This document shows, piece after piece, positions 14,361-21,801 of a stretch of DNA of 27,575 bases (positions are counted from its first letter, which is position 1; each line of letters begins with the position of its first letter). The translations under genes and the position numbers were made by a program. The stretch is from a virus: positions 1 through 27,575 of IMG/VR virus record IMGVR_UViG_3300031951_000986; one strand, given 5' to 3'. The notes below the pieces were generated by a model. That model did not search any database. It worked only from the letters and a program-made list of their open reading frames with translations, and was not told where the DNA came from.

Positions 14361-14803
14361 TAGTGCATTCTCCTTCGCGCTGGCGAGGTTTCCCAAGCGT
14401 CCAGCGTTAAAACCCACGTCCGCACCGGGCCAAAGTCAGACGGCTCAAAGCCCCCGACCGCTCGCCAGCCGAACGACAGCGGCGGGGCAGTCCAGCCCTC
14501 AACCTCGTACGTCGTAATGATCCTGGCCCCCCGGACGAACATCGCCAAGAACGCCTCTTTCGCCGCCCCTGAGACCTCGCGCCCCCAGCCCTCGGGACGA
14601 AACAGCGTGTGAAGCTCAAACACCCGCCCCAGCCCGTCCAACCGGCAAAACAGGAACCCCCCGTTCTCACTGGCCAGCGGGGTCACGCTTTCATGTTCTA
14701 CCAGTTGGGCGATATCGAACGGCATTCCGAACTTGATGTGAGACACCTGCGGATGATCGGCGACGCCCCGCCAGAAGTCAGGATTGCGCTCCTCGCGGAT
14801 CAC
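14360..14803 (-). CDS. GNAT-fold-like phage protein, P22 gp14 position
   Basis: The 147-residue protein begins MIREERNPDFWRGVADHPQV and has alternating strands and helices such as NGGFLFCRLDGLGRVFEL, HTLFRPEGWGREVSGAAK and EAFLAMFVRGARIITTYEV. It ends SFGWRAVGGFEPSDF. This is the pattern of small GNAT-like phage proteins (as I recall, the DUF2824/gp14 group) encoded between tail-plug and ejection genes. P22 gp14 is a head-assembly protein of unclear activity. Start is GTG at 14803, overlapping the upstream stop (GTGA). No catalytic claim is made. Confidence 0.65.
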   Translation of the reverse strand: MIREERNPDFWRGVADHPQVSHIKFGMPFDIAQLVEHESVTPLASENGGFLFCRLDGLGRVFELHTLFRPEGWGREVSGAAKEAFLAMFVRGARIITTYEVEGWTAPPLSFGWRAVGGFEPSDFGPVRTWVLTLDAWETSPARRRMH

Positions 14804-14940
14804 GGCTCCAACACCTCAATGCGCTTTTCGTGGTCCTGCTGTTGGGCGACTAGCTGTTCGAGGAACGCCCGCCAAACCTTCGTCATCTGGCCGGCGGCGT
14901 CGAACATCGGTTCGCCCCAGGGCGGCAGCTTCGGCGTCAT
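14800..14940 (-). CDS. 46-residue protein at the tail-needle position
   Basis: The short frame encodes MTPKLPPWGEPMFDAAGQM, followed by a helical, Gln-rich stretch (VWRAFLEQLVAQQQDHEKRI). The ATG at 14940 overlaps the gp10-like stop as ATGA, and the TGA overlaps the next GTG as GTGA. Both junctions follow the operon's coupling style, which argues for a real gene. P22 has the 233-residue tail needle gp26 here. This protein is far too short to be a full needle, although its helix could trimerise. Function unknown. Confidence 0.6.
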   Translation of the reverse strand: MTPKLPPWGEPMFDAAGQMTKVWRAFLEQLVAQQQDHEKRIEVLEP

Positions 14941-16274
14941 TCGTTCACCATCACGCCGTAAGGGACGAACAGCACGTCATCCGAACACCGGAACTGCACC
15001 ACCCGGCCCGGCGGTCGCATCTGGCCAAGCTGGAACCACCGCGCACGAGGATGATTGCCGTGGCTTCCGAGCGCGGCAGGCGTCCAGTCTGTCCAGCCCG
15101 CATCATCAGTGTCAGTGTAACGCATCTCGACCACGGGCGAGGTTCCTAGCCCGCCCTCGCCGCGCGACACGTAAACCTCCAGCCGCTTGCACCGCAGCGG
15201 GGCGGACGTCGGCAGATACACCGAACACTCGCGGACCAGAGCGTCCGTCCCGTCCTTGTTGGCCTCCGCATCGAACGTCCACAGCTGGCCGCTGTTGGCG
15301 TCGCCATAAAGCCCGGCGTCGGCGCACTGAATGCGGAACGTGTCCTCGCCGTAGGATGACCATTCCGCCCAGGTCTTTTCCCGAACGTCGAAGGCCACCG
15401 TCGTCACGCCGGGAATGTTCAGGACGTAGAAGCTACGCCCCTCGGTCGGAACCTCGATAGCCGTCGCAAGGCTGATGTCCGCGCATTGGGAAAGCAGCGC
15501 GTCAATAGCCGGCGTTGACACCACCTCCGCAACAGCCCCGGTGCGATAGACCTTCAGGTCCGTCCGGTCGGTCGCCTGTGACGTGCCGACGAAGAAAATC
15601 CCGTTATCAATCCGCGCCGCGCTGTTTTGCGCCGCCGATCCGACGTCATAGCGGCGCCCGTCATAGCGTTGGAACGGGGCAGCGGTCGAAGACGTCGGCC
15701 CCCACCATTCCGTAGACTTCTCGCCAAAGAACAGGATGTCAGAGCCCAGCGCCTCAATCGACACCAGGTCGTCAGGATCGCTTTCCGCCGTGGCGAAGTT
15801 CAGGTCCCCAATGTCCTCCGCGTCCGCAATCTCGGAATAGCGATAGCGCCCGCCGGTTCCGACCGCATAGACGAACCGCCCGTTAGAGAACGCCACATCA
15901 GACACCGCGTCGCCATCGGGCATGATGATCTGAGACACAGACGCCCCGACCAGCCACGCCGCGTTTTCAGCGACGATCACCAGTTGCGTGTCGGACTGGG
16001 CAAACCGCGCCCGCGACAGGCCCTGGATAATCCCGATGTTCACGCCGTCGCGGTAGACCCGCGTCCCCGACAGGACGTAGCGATAGCCCAGATGGGTCGC
16101 CACAGCCCGGATCGGCCCAAGGCCCACCGTCGAGCTTGCCACCAGCCCCGGCCTTGACCGCAGCGCATACGGTGTCGGCCCTTCAGGCGTCCGCTCAACG
16201 TAGCTGTTGACCAGTCGGGCCTTGGGAAGACCCGCGCGACCATAAGTCTGTGTCGCGAGCGGCAGGAGAGGCAT
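14937..16274 (-). CDS. P22 gp10-like packaged-DNA stabilisation / tail hub protein
   Basis: At 445 residues this is close in length to P22 gp10 (472). The N-terminus MPLLPLATQTYGRAGLPKAR then LVNSYVERTPEG, and the repeated beta-propeller-like segments (YRYVLSGTRVYRDGVNIG, FVYAVGTGGRYRYSE, DILFFGEKSTEWWGPT), are typical of the gp10 family. The end is also strand-rich (WFQLGQMRPPGRVVQFRCSD). The protein seals the portal channel after packaging and forms part of the short tail. Its ATG overlaps the upstream stop (TGATG). It lies directly after two gp4-like genes as in P22. Family call strong from pattern and synteny. Confidence 0.85.
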   Translation of the reverse strand: MPLLPLATQTYGRAGLPKARLVNSYVERTPEGPTPYALRSRPGLVASSTVGLGPIRAVATHLGYRYVLSGTRVYRDGVNIGIIQGLSRARFAQSDTQLVIVAENAAWLVGASVSQIIMPDGDAVSDVAFSNGRFVYAVGTGGRYRYSEIADAEDIGDLNFATAESDPDDLVSIEALGSDILFFGEKSTEWWGPTSSTAAPFQRYDGRRYDVGSAAQNSAARIDNGIFFVGTSQATDRTDLKVYRTGAVAEVVSTPAIDALLSQCADISLATAIEVPTEGRSFYVLNIPGVTTVAFDVREKTWAEWSSYGEDTFRIQCADAGLYGDANSGQLWTFDAEANKDGTDALVRECSVYLPTSAPLRCKRLEVYVSRGEGGLGTSPVVEMRYTDTDDAGWTDWTPAALGSHGNHPRARWFQLGQMRPPGRVVQFRCSDDVLFVPYGVMVNE

Positions 16275-16921
16275 CAGGCGCCCTTACGCGCCCGGCTGAC
16301 CAGAGCGCGCGGGTTGTAACGCTCCATGATGATGTCGCGGCCCCGTTGGGCGTTGTTCACCAGATGGGCCGGCGGCGTCGTTTCGTATTGCGGGAACAGG
16401 ACCAGCGCCAGAATGTCAGCGAGCGCCGTATGATAGGCGTCGGGGAAGTATGGCGTATCGGTCAGCGCCCAATCGGCCTCCTCGATCCACGCGCCGACGT
16501 CAGCGCGGTAGAACCACGCCTTGCTAACGCCGTTTGTCGCAAGCGCCTGGTTGGCCGTGGCATAGGTGCCGATGGCCGTGGCAATCCGGCGGTTGTTTGG
16601 GTTGATCGTCAGGTTGTGGGTCGCGAAGTTGGCCGCGACGTCCACCACGCCAACGCGCCAGCCGTCCTGTGGATTGTCGGGAAGGGTCAGGGTCGCCGGA
16701 GCCGCCAGCTTGACCTGATACAGCGCGCCATAGACGCCCGTTCCCGTAGCGGTCAGCGACACGGCATCCAGCCGGGGACCAACCTCCATACCGAAGAAGG
16801 ACCGTTGCAGGCCGTTCAGAGCGTCCAGAGCCGCAGCGGCTTGAACCGGCGTAGCTTCGGCGCCCGCGTCCATGACGCCAGCGGCGCGCAACGCCTGTTT
16901 GATAATCGCACTGACCAGCAT
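16274..16921 (-). CDS. P22 gp4-like tail accessory / head-completion protein, copy 2
   Basis: The 215-residue protein begins with the gp4-style helix (MLVSAIIKQALRAAGVMDAG) and a second helix with ALDALNGLQRSFFGMEVG. A beta-rich middle follows (LTLPDNPQDGWRVGVVDV). It ends with a helix ILALVLFPQYETTPPAHLV and a basic end RARKGA. gp4 binds below the portal as the first tail factor and stabilises packaged DNA. AGGAG lies five to six bases before the ATG. Its N-terminal layout parallels the upstream 194-residue gene, so the two may be diverged copies or head-tail adaptors with separate positions. P22 has one gp4. Confidence 0.7.
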   Translation of the reverse strand: MLVSAIIKQALRAAGVMDAGAEATPVQAAAALDALNGLQRSFFGMEVGPRLDAVSLTATGTGVYGALYQVKLAAPATLTLPDNPQDGWRVGVVDVAANFATHNLTINPNNRRIATAIGTYATANQALATNGVSKAWFYRADVGAWIEEADWALTDTPYFPDAYHTALADILALVLFPQYETTPPAHLVNNAQRGRDIIMERYNPRALVSRARKGA

Positions 16922-16929
16922 AACGGCTC

Positions 16930-17514
16930 CTAGAAGAACGCGGCTTCAAGATCGCGGCGCGGCGCGTCGTATCTGCTGACAAGGGCAAGGATGCCTTGGC
17001 CCTCTTGGCGGCGAAGTTCGGGAGTTACGGCAACGCCGTGTTCCTCAGCCAAGCGCACCGCCAAGCGAGCCTCCAGCCCGGCGCGATAACGCACCGCAAG
17101 AGGCGCGTAGCTGTCCAGCGTCAGCCCCTCCACAAGCGTCCATGCCGCATAGGCCGCGTCATAAATGTGGATTACGATGTCGGTCGAATAAACGTCCGTC
17201 GTCATGATCGCCGCGCCGTCACGCGGGGGGCGATACCCACCTTCCGCCGCCTCATCGGCGACAGTCTGGGGGTAGGTAATCGAGACAGCCGATTCCGTGT
17301 TGACCAGGATACGGTCCTGTTCTTTGGCCGTATAAGCAGCCGTCACCAGCACGTCGTTGAACCTGCCGAACGCTCCGGAGCCGACAAGGCCCAGATAGAC
17401 GTCCTGAAGCACCTGAAGCCCACGCGCCATCTCGCGGGGCGACACCTCGTCCAGATCGCCGGAAATCCGGGCGCGCTTGAACGCGGCTTTGATGATGTCC
17501 CGACAGGTCGCCAT
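16930..17514 (-). CDS. P22 gp4-like head-tail adaptor protein, copy 1
   Basis: The protein has 194 residues. The N-terminus TCRDIIKAAFKRARISGD and the following EMARGLQVLQDVYLGLVGSG have the helix-loop-helix seen in gp4 and related head-completion proteins. The middle has strands (RILVNTESAVSITYPQTV). The end, LEARLAVRLAEEHGVAVTP then LRRQEGQGILALVSRYD, is helical, as in adaptor C-terminal regions. GGAGG lies six bases before the ATG. It stands between the putative head protein and copy 2. The adaptor role is from family pattern and location. Confidence 0.65.
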   Translation of the reverse strand: MATCRDIIKAAFKRARISGDLDEVSPREMARGLQVLQDVYLGLVGSGAFGRFNDVLVTAAYTAKEQDRILVNTESAVSITYPQTVADEAAEGGYRPPRDGAAIMTTDVYSTDIVIHIYDAAYAAWTLVEGLTLDSYAPLAVRYRAGLEARLAVRLAEEHGVAVTPELRRQEGQGILALVSRYDAPRRDLEAAFF

Positions 17515-17527
17515 TCATGCCTCCGTT

Positions 17528-17551
17528 GGGCGCGGAGTTTCCCCCGCGCCC
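17528..17551 (-). other. GC-rich hairpin after the beta-rich head gene
   Basis: GGGCGCGG (17528-17535) and CCGCGCCC (17544-17551) form a perfect eight-pair stem with an eight-base loop in the 43-base gap, seven bases beyond the gene's stop. No T run follows on the leftward strand, so it is more likely a message-stabilising or weak pausing structure than an intrinsic terminator. Confidence 0.4.
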
Positions 17552-17557
17552 TTGGGC

Positions 17558-18040
17558 TTAGGTCGCGACGTAGAGAACGACGATAGTCAGGGTGCCCGTG
17601 CCGCCGGCATTGGCCGGAGCGTTGAACACAGCCTGGATCGACGTTTCAGCGTCGAACGAGACCGGGCCAGTTGCCAGCGTCCCGTGAAGCGGGAGCAGGA
17701 ACCCGCCTTCAGGAAGGTAGTTCGTCACGGCAGTGCCGTTCAGCACGCCGAAGTTGCCGAAGCCGTCCGGGTCAGCCGTGGCGCCGACGCCGGTTCCGCC
17801 GTTGGCCGCCCAGCCCACATCGATATCCAGCGCAGCGGTGCCAGTGTCGATGTCGGTCCCACGAAGCCAGCCGGCGATGACAGTCGAGCCCGCCGGGATT
17901 TTGCAGGCGAAGAAGATGTCAGCAGCCGTCGGATTGGCGGTCAGGGTGAACGAACCGTAAGCGGCGTTGACAACGCCAGCCCCGGCAAAGAGCGTTGCGG
18001 GAAAGCCCGCCGTCGCGCGAGTGGAAGTCACGTTAGCCAT
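17558..18040 (-). CDS. Beta-rich putative head decoration protein
   Basis: This 160-residue protein follows the major capsid gene. Its composition is almost purely small and beta-forming residues (VVNAAYGSFTLTANPTAAD, IFFACKIPAGSTVIAGW, TIQ-like and TLTIVVLYVAT at the end), with a TGTAALDIDVGW segment. It has very few Lys or Arg residues. Size, composition and position fit a capsid decoration or head-fibre protein. I do not recognise a named family. P22 itself has no gene here between coat and gp4. It begins 12 bases after a likely terminator, so its level may be set by read-through. Confidence 0.6.
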   Translation of the reverse strand: MANVTSTRATAGFPATLFAGAGVVNAAYGSFTLTANPTAADIFFACKIPAGSTVIAGWLRGTDIDTGTAALDIDVGWAANGGTGVGATADPDGFGNFGVLNGTAVTNYLPEGGFLLPLHGTLATGPVSFDAETSIQAVFNAPANAGGTGTLTIVVLYVAT

Positions 18041-18051
18041 TGATTGGCCCT

Positions 18052-18085
18052 TTCAAAGAGAAAGGGGCCAGCGCCAGCCGGCCCC
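18052..18085 (-). terminator. Intrinsic terminator/attenuator just behind the major capsid gene
   Basis: On the - strand, nine bases after the capsid stop, GGGGCCGG (18085-18078) pairs with CTGGCCCC (18071-18064), including one G-U, around a six-base loop. The bases TTTCTCTTT (18063-18055) follow. The structure lies inside the late operon rather than at its end. Partial termination would give more capsid message than downstream tail message, a known strategy in phage head operons. Strength cannot be judged by eye. Confidence 0.65.
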
Positions 18086-18094
18086 GAGTTGGGG

Positions 18095-19195
18095 TTAGCT
18101 GTCGGCGGCAGCGCAGAAGAAGCCCGTGACCATGCCGTGTTGCTTGCCGTTGTAAGCCAGCTTCTTGACGGTCACGAGTTCTTCGATGGCGACGCCCGGA
18201 CGGAAGGAATAGTCCTTCGTCAGGTCCGTTTTCATCATCGGCTCTTGACCCCAGGCGATGCCCACGGCCTGTTGACCGCAGAGAAACACCGGGCGAACGT
18301 CCGCCGAGGAAGCGCCGATGCCGTTCAGGGTGTAGGCGCCCGAGCTGGCGACGTCATCGATCTCCGGGATTTCCCGGTGGATGATGCCGTCATAGATCAG
18401 GTCGCCGTCCTGGAAGATCGGGTTGGCGCCCACGTCACGCTGGCGAGCTTCGCGGTTGGCTTGCGCCATCACGTTGTCCGCCTTCAGGTCACGGAACGTC
18501 CGCGAGCCGTGGAAGGCCACGAAATACTCGCGACCATCTTCGGAGCGGAACGGGCGGATGTGCGGGTCCGCTTGCTTGGCGATCCGCTTCATCAGCGACA
18601 GGGCCGGGACGTTGCACTTGTCGTCGGTCGTGTCGAGCGTGGCCACCGCAGTCGCCCAGGTCGCCGAGTAGTTGGACTTCAGCTTCCCGAACAGAAGGCG
18701 GTCGGCGTTGGCGGCGTTGTAGGCGTTGCGGTTGGCGGCGGTAGAGGCCCCCATAGCAACAGTGGTGTCGCCGGTCGTGACCACCGACAGCATGGCGGTG
18801 ATGACGTCATCACGCATCTTCTCCGCTTCCCACTGCTTCAGCATGTCCTTGGCGGCGCCGAACAGATCGATCTCGGTGCGGTAGGACGTGCTTTTGGGGA
18901 CGCGGACGGCGTTACGGCGCCAGTCAACCGACAACGAACAGTTGTAGTTGCCCAGGTCCTCTTCCGCGCCGTCAAGCACTTGCGAACCGGTAACACCGTT
19001 GCCGGTCAGGCGCAGGATCAGCGGAATGTTGATCGTCTTGCCGGCTTCGCTTTGCAGCTCGTACTTGGCGACGATGATGGAGGACGAGGAGCGACCCATG
19101 TACGGCTTGAAGCCGGATTCACGGATGTACTCGGCGAAGTAGTTCTTGAGGTAGACCTGCTTTTCAGAGGCCGTGGCGAGCGTCACTTCAGACAT
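18095..19195 (-). CDS. Major capsid protein, N4-gp56-like
   Basis: The 366-residue coat protein starts MSEVTLATASEKQVYLKNYF. It has the family's core pattern: GKTINIPLILRLTGNGVTG, the hallmark-like VLDGAEEDLGNYNCSLSVDW followed by RRNAV, and then FGAAKDMLKQWEAEKMRDDV. A mid region with EYFVAFHGSRTFRDLK and a C-terminal part with FLCGQQAVGIAWGQEPMMK complete the HK97-type fold outline. AGGAAC precedes the ATG. The gene is four bases after the scaffold stop, so scaffold and coat are co-expressed. The N4-gp56 (DUF4043) assignment is from the G-EE and D-R pattern and deserves a profile check. The capsid role itself is secure from synteny. Confidence 0.85.
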   Translation of the reverse strand: MSEVTLATASEKQVYLKNYFAEYIRESGFKPYMGRSSSSIIVAKYELQSEAGKTINIPLILRLTGNGVTGSQVLDGAEEDLGNYNCSLSVDWRRNAVRVPKSTSYRTEIDLFGAAKDMLKQWEAEKMRDDVITAMLSVVTTGDTTVAMGASTAANRNAYNAANADRLLFGKLKSNYSATWATAVATLDTTDDKCNVPALSLMKRIAKQADPHIRPFRSEDGREYFVAFHGSRTFRDLKADNVMAQANREARQRDVGANPIFQDGDLIYDGIIHREIPEIDDVASSGAYTLNGIGASSADVRPVFLCGQQAVGIAWGQEPMMKTDLTKDYSFRPGVAIEELVTVKKLAYNGKQHGMVTGFFCAAADS

Positions 19196-19198
19196 TGG

Positions 19199-19912
19199 TT
19201 AGTTCCTGAAAACAGCGTCGAACGCGGCGCCGTCGTAGATCGGTTGCGCGCCGGGCTGTGAGCCTCCGGCGTTGGGAACCGATGCGATGGAGCGCGGCGG
19301 GGCGACAGGTTGGGGGGTGGCTTGCGCCTGTTGCTGGTTCAGCGGGTTGGCCTTGGCCTTCCACGCCCGGAATTGTTCGAGGTCTTCAGGCGTCACTTCG
19401 GCGAACAGTTGCTCGCGCTTGAAGCTGCTGACGACGTACTCGTAGGGGTTTCGATGGCTGAGGACTTCCTGCCGGAAAGCCGGGTTCGTGGCGTACTTGG
19501 CCAGAGCCCAATCCCGCGCCTGGTCCACGACACCTTCGCCGTGTTTGGAGCGGGCCATGTCTTCGCTGATGTCCAGCTTGACAGTGAGCGCGATGTTCGC
19601 GGCCTGCTCTTGCTGGAATGCGGCGAAGGCTTCCGGGTCAGTGAAGACGTCCGGGACTTCACGCTGCGCGCTGTACTGGCGAAGCTGCTCCTCTGCCGCC
19701 TGACGCCGTGTTCGCTCTTGCTCCAGAGCCGAAAGCGGAACCTGCGTCTGTTTGGGGGCGAAGCGGCCTTGATCGTCACGGATCGGCCCGCCTTCCGGCT
19801 GTTCAACCGGCTGCGGTGCGGCTTCCTGCTGTACGGTCGGGGCTTCGACCGGCTCGGCAGGCGTGGCGACGTCTTCCGCCGAAGCGGAATCCAGAAAGTC
19901 CAGATTGTCCAT
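19199..19912 (-). CDS. Scaffolding protein
   Basis: The 237-residue protein is acidic, Glu/Gln/Pro-rich and largely helical, as internal scaffolds are. It starts MDNLDFLDSASAEDVATPAE, with RDDQGRFAPKQ and a coiled-coil-like LEQERTRRQAAEEQLRQYS in the first half. Helices rich in Phe and Arg follow (PYEYVVSSFKREQLFAEV). The C-terminus, AQPIYDGAAFDAVFRN, is a likely coat-binding tail. It directs capsid assembly and is lost or cut before DNA enters. Position between portal and coat is the same as P22 gp8 (303 residues). No protease domain is seen. Confidence 0.8.
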   Translation of the reverse strand: MDNLDFLDSASAEDVATPAEPVEAPTVQQEAAPQPVEQPEGGPIRDDQGRFAPKQTQVPLSALEQERTRRQAAEEQLRQYSAQREVPDVFTDPEAFAAFQQEQAANIALTVKLDISEDMARSKHGEGVVDQARDWALAKYATNPAFRQEVLSHRNPYEYVVSSFKREQLFAEVTPEDLEQFRAWKAKANPLNQQQAQATPQPVAPPRSIASVPNAGGSQPGAQPIYDGAAFDAVFRN

Positions 19913-19977
19913 GATTACCCTAGCGCCCTTGTCGGAGGCGTCCCGAAAATCGCCCGAAGCCCGGCGACGGCTGGCCT

Positions 19978-21801
19978 TTACGCTAGGCCCTGCGGAACGC
20001 CCGGTAGAACCCCGGCGGCGGGTTGCATCGACGACATGACGGCTTGGGCCGCCTTCACATCGCTGTCGAATACGGTCGTTTCGGCCTTGGCCACCTTCAA
20101 GGCGGTGTCGGCCTGCTTGTTCTCGATATCGGCCTGCATTCCAGCCTGCGCCAGTTGCGCTTGCATCTGCTGCATCTGCTGTTGAGCTTGCCCGGCTTGC
20201 TCAGCACGGCCCTTGCGCCTGTCCATGACCTCGCGCTTGCCCGGCATGGCCGAGAGCATCAGGAGATCGTCGAACGGCACTTCCTGCGGCCCATACATGC
20301 GGGCCAGCTCGACTAGCGTCTCGAACTGCTCTTGCTGGACGTTGGCCGTGTCGGGCACGCTGTCCAGCATGATATCAACGTCCATCTGGCCAAGCTGGTT
20401 TTGCATCGACTGGACGGGGAACCCCATCTCATCGAAGCCCTGCTCAATCTGGTTCACGCCGATGAACTCCGGCGCCCCTTCGTCGTCCGTCACGCGGATA
20501 TACATCGGCGCGGTCCAGAACTGGCGCACGCGCGCCCAGATTTGCCGGTAGATACGAAGCTCCCACGCCTCGACCCCGGCATAAATCACGGCTTGCTCAG
20601 TGAGCCCGGCCTGTTGACGCACAAGCTGGGCACGGCCCGAGCTGCTTTCGCCCTGGCGCCCAAGAATGGCGGGGTTTGGCCCCATCCGCTCAATTTCCGC
20701 CTTGGCTTCGGCGAGGAGTTGCGCTTGGCCAGCCGCAACGTCCGACGTCGGGACCTTTTGCCAGCCGAACGGGATCACGCCGTCAGGCTTGGCCGCCTCC
20801 GCCCGCGCCGTGTTGCTGTCCACCTCGACCGCAGACGGATCGACCGCCTGAATCTGCGAAGCGTTCAACAGGTGCAGCAGCTTGGAGCGCCGCTTGTTGA
20901 TCTCGTCCTGCGGCCCGCGCATGTCGCGCACGATGCCGTAACGATTGTTCTCACGGTCCACGAAGCACGATTGCGCCTCGATAGGACAGGACGGGATGCC
21001 CTTTTCGTTCAGGTAGCCGCTTTCGCCGGCCTCCAGCACGCCACCGGAATGGAACACGCACCGAAACCAGCGATCACCCTCGCGATGGTAGATTTCCACC
21101 ACCATGACCCGGCGCTTCTTGCGGTCGGTCCATGCAACCGTGTTGCTGGCGTCGGTCGGGCGATCTTCAAACGTGTCGTCAACGGCGCCGATAGAGCCTT
21201 CCAGAGCGTCTTCAATGCCCTTGGCCGCTTGCGGGTAACGCGCCGCCACGTCGTCGGCATATTGCCACTTGGCAACGCCCAGGTATCGCGCGTCAGCAAA
21301 GTCCTCGCGGCGTGACCGGGGATCGGCGAAGAACTCTTCGGCGTTGATGTCGGTGATCTTCACCTTCATCTCGCCGTCAACCTCGACGATGGCCGCGCCG
21401 GTCCCGCCAACAAGGTAGTCCCGCGCCACCCGGATTTTCAGGTTGTCGAACTGGTTATCGTCGGCGACGTACCGCAGCACCTTGGACGCCACGTCGGCGG
21501 CGTCTTCGTCACCAGGGTTGCGGGGATAGCCTCGCGGATCGGTCGCGCCCTGTTGCAGAACGCCGAGCGTCCCGTTGACCGCCGGGCGGACGCGATTGAA
21601 CACGCTGTCGGGCTGTTTGCGGCGTTGGAGAGCGTCGCGCTCCTCCTTCGTCCACTGGTAGCCGTGGTAATAGTCCCCGTCCCTGCGGCTTTCCAGACGC
21701 GCGGTCTTGGTGAGGTCGGAAGCCTCCTCGAACATCTTTCGAAGGGACGGAAGGTTAGGTTGATACCCCTCCCCTTCGTAATTGTTCAGGCCACCTTCCA
21801 A
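19978..21801 (-). CDS. Portal protein, P22-like
   Basis: The 607-residue protein matches the P22-type portal outline. The early motif RRDGDYYHGYQWTKEERDAL then RRKQPDSVFNRVRPAVNGT is the family's standard entry, followed by AADVASKVLRYVADDNQFD and ARDYLVGGTGAAIVEV. The middle crown/stem region has YGIVRDMRGPQDEINKRRSK and LLHLLNASQIQAVDPSAV. The C-terminal barrel is a Gln/Ala-rich coiled coil (QAQQQMQQMQAQLAQAGMQ). Twelve copies form the DNA channel in the capsid vertex. P22 gp1 is 725 residues, so this one is shorter, mainly at the barrel. Start is TTG at 21801 with AGGAG upstream, overlapping terminase by 16 bases. Confidence 0.9.
   Translation of the reverse strand: MEGGLNNYEGEGYQPNLPSLRKMFEEASDLTKTARLESRRDGDYYHGYQWTKEERDALQRRKQPDSVFNRVRPAVNGTLGVLQQGATDPRGYPRNPGDEDAADVASKVLRYVADDNQFDNLKIRVARDYLVGGTGAAIVEVDGEMKVKITDINAEEFFADPRSRREDFADARYLGVAKWQYADDVAARYPQAAKGIEDALEGSIGAVDDTFEDRPTDASNTVAWTDRKKRRVMVVEIYHREGDRWFRCVFHSGGVLEAGESGYLNEKGIPSCPIEAQSCFVDRENNRYGIVRDMRGPQDEINKRRSKLLHLLNASQIQAVDPSAVEVDSNTARAEAAKPDGVIPFGWQKVPTSDVAAGQAQLLAEAKAEIERMGPNPAILGRQGESSSGRAQLVRQQAGLTEQAVIYAGVEAWELRIYRQIWARVRQFWTAPMYIRVTDDEGAPEFIGVNQIEQGFDEMGFPVQSMQNQLGQMDVDIMLDSVPDTANVQQEQFETLVELARMYGPQEVPFDDLLMLSAMPGKREVMDRRKGRAEQAGQAQQQMQQMQAQLAQAGMQADIENKQADTALKVAKAETTVFDSDVKAAQAVMSSMQPAAGVLPGVPQGLA

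Noticed and set aside
18044-19261. Long + strand open frame opposite the capsid gene
   Set aside because: It covers the terminator and the capsid gene in antisense, and its composition is that of a shadow frame.
19940-19965. Weak hairpin followed by ATTTTC between portal and scaffold genes
   Set aside because: Only about four stable pairs. A terminator here would cut off scaffold and coat expression.
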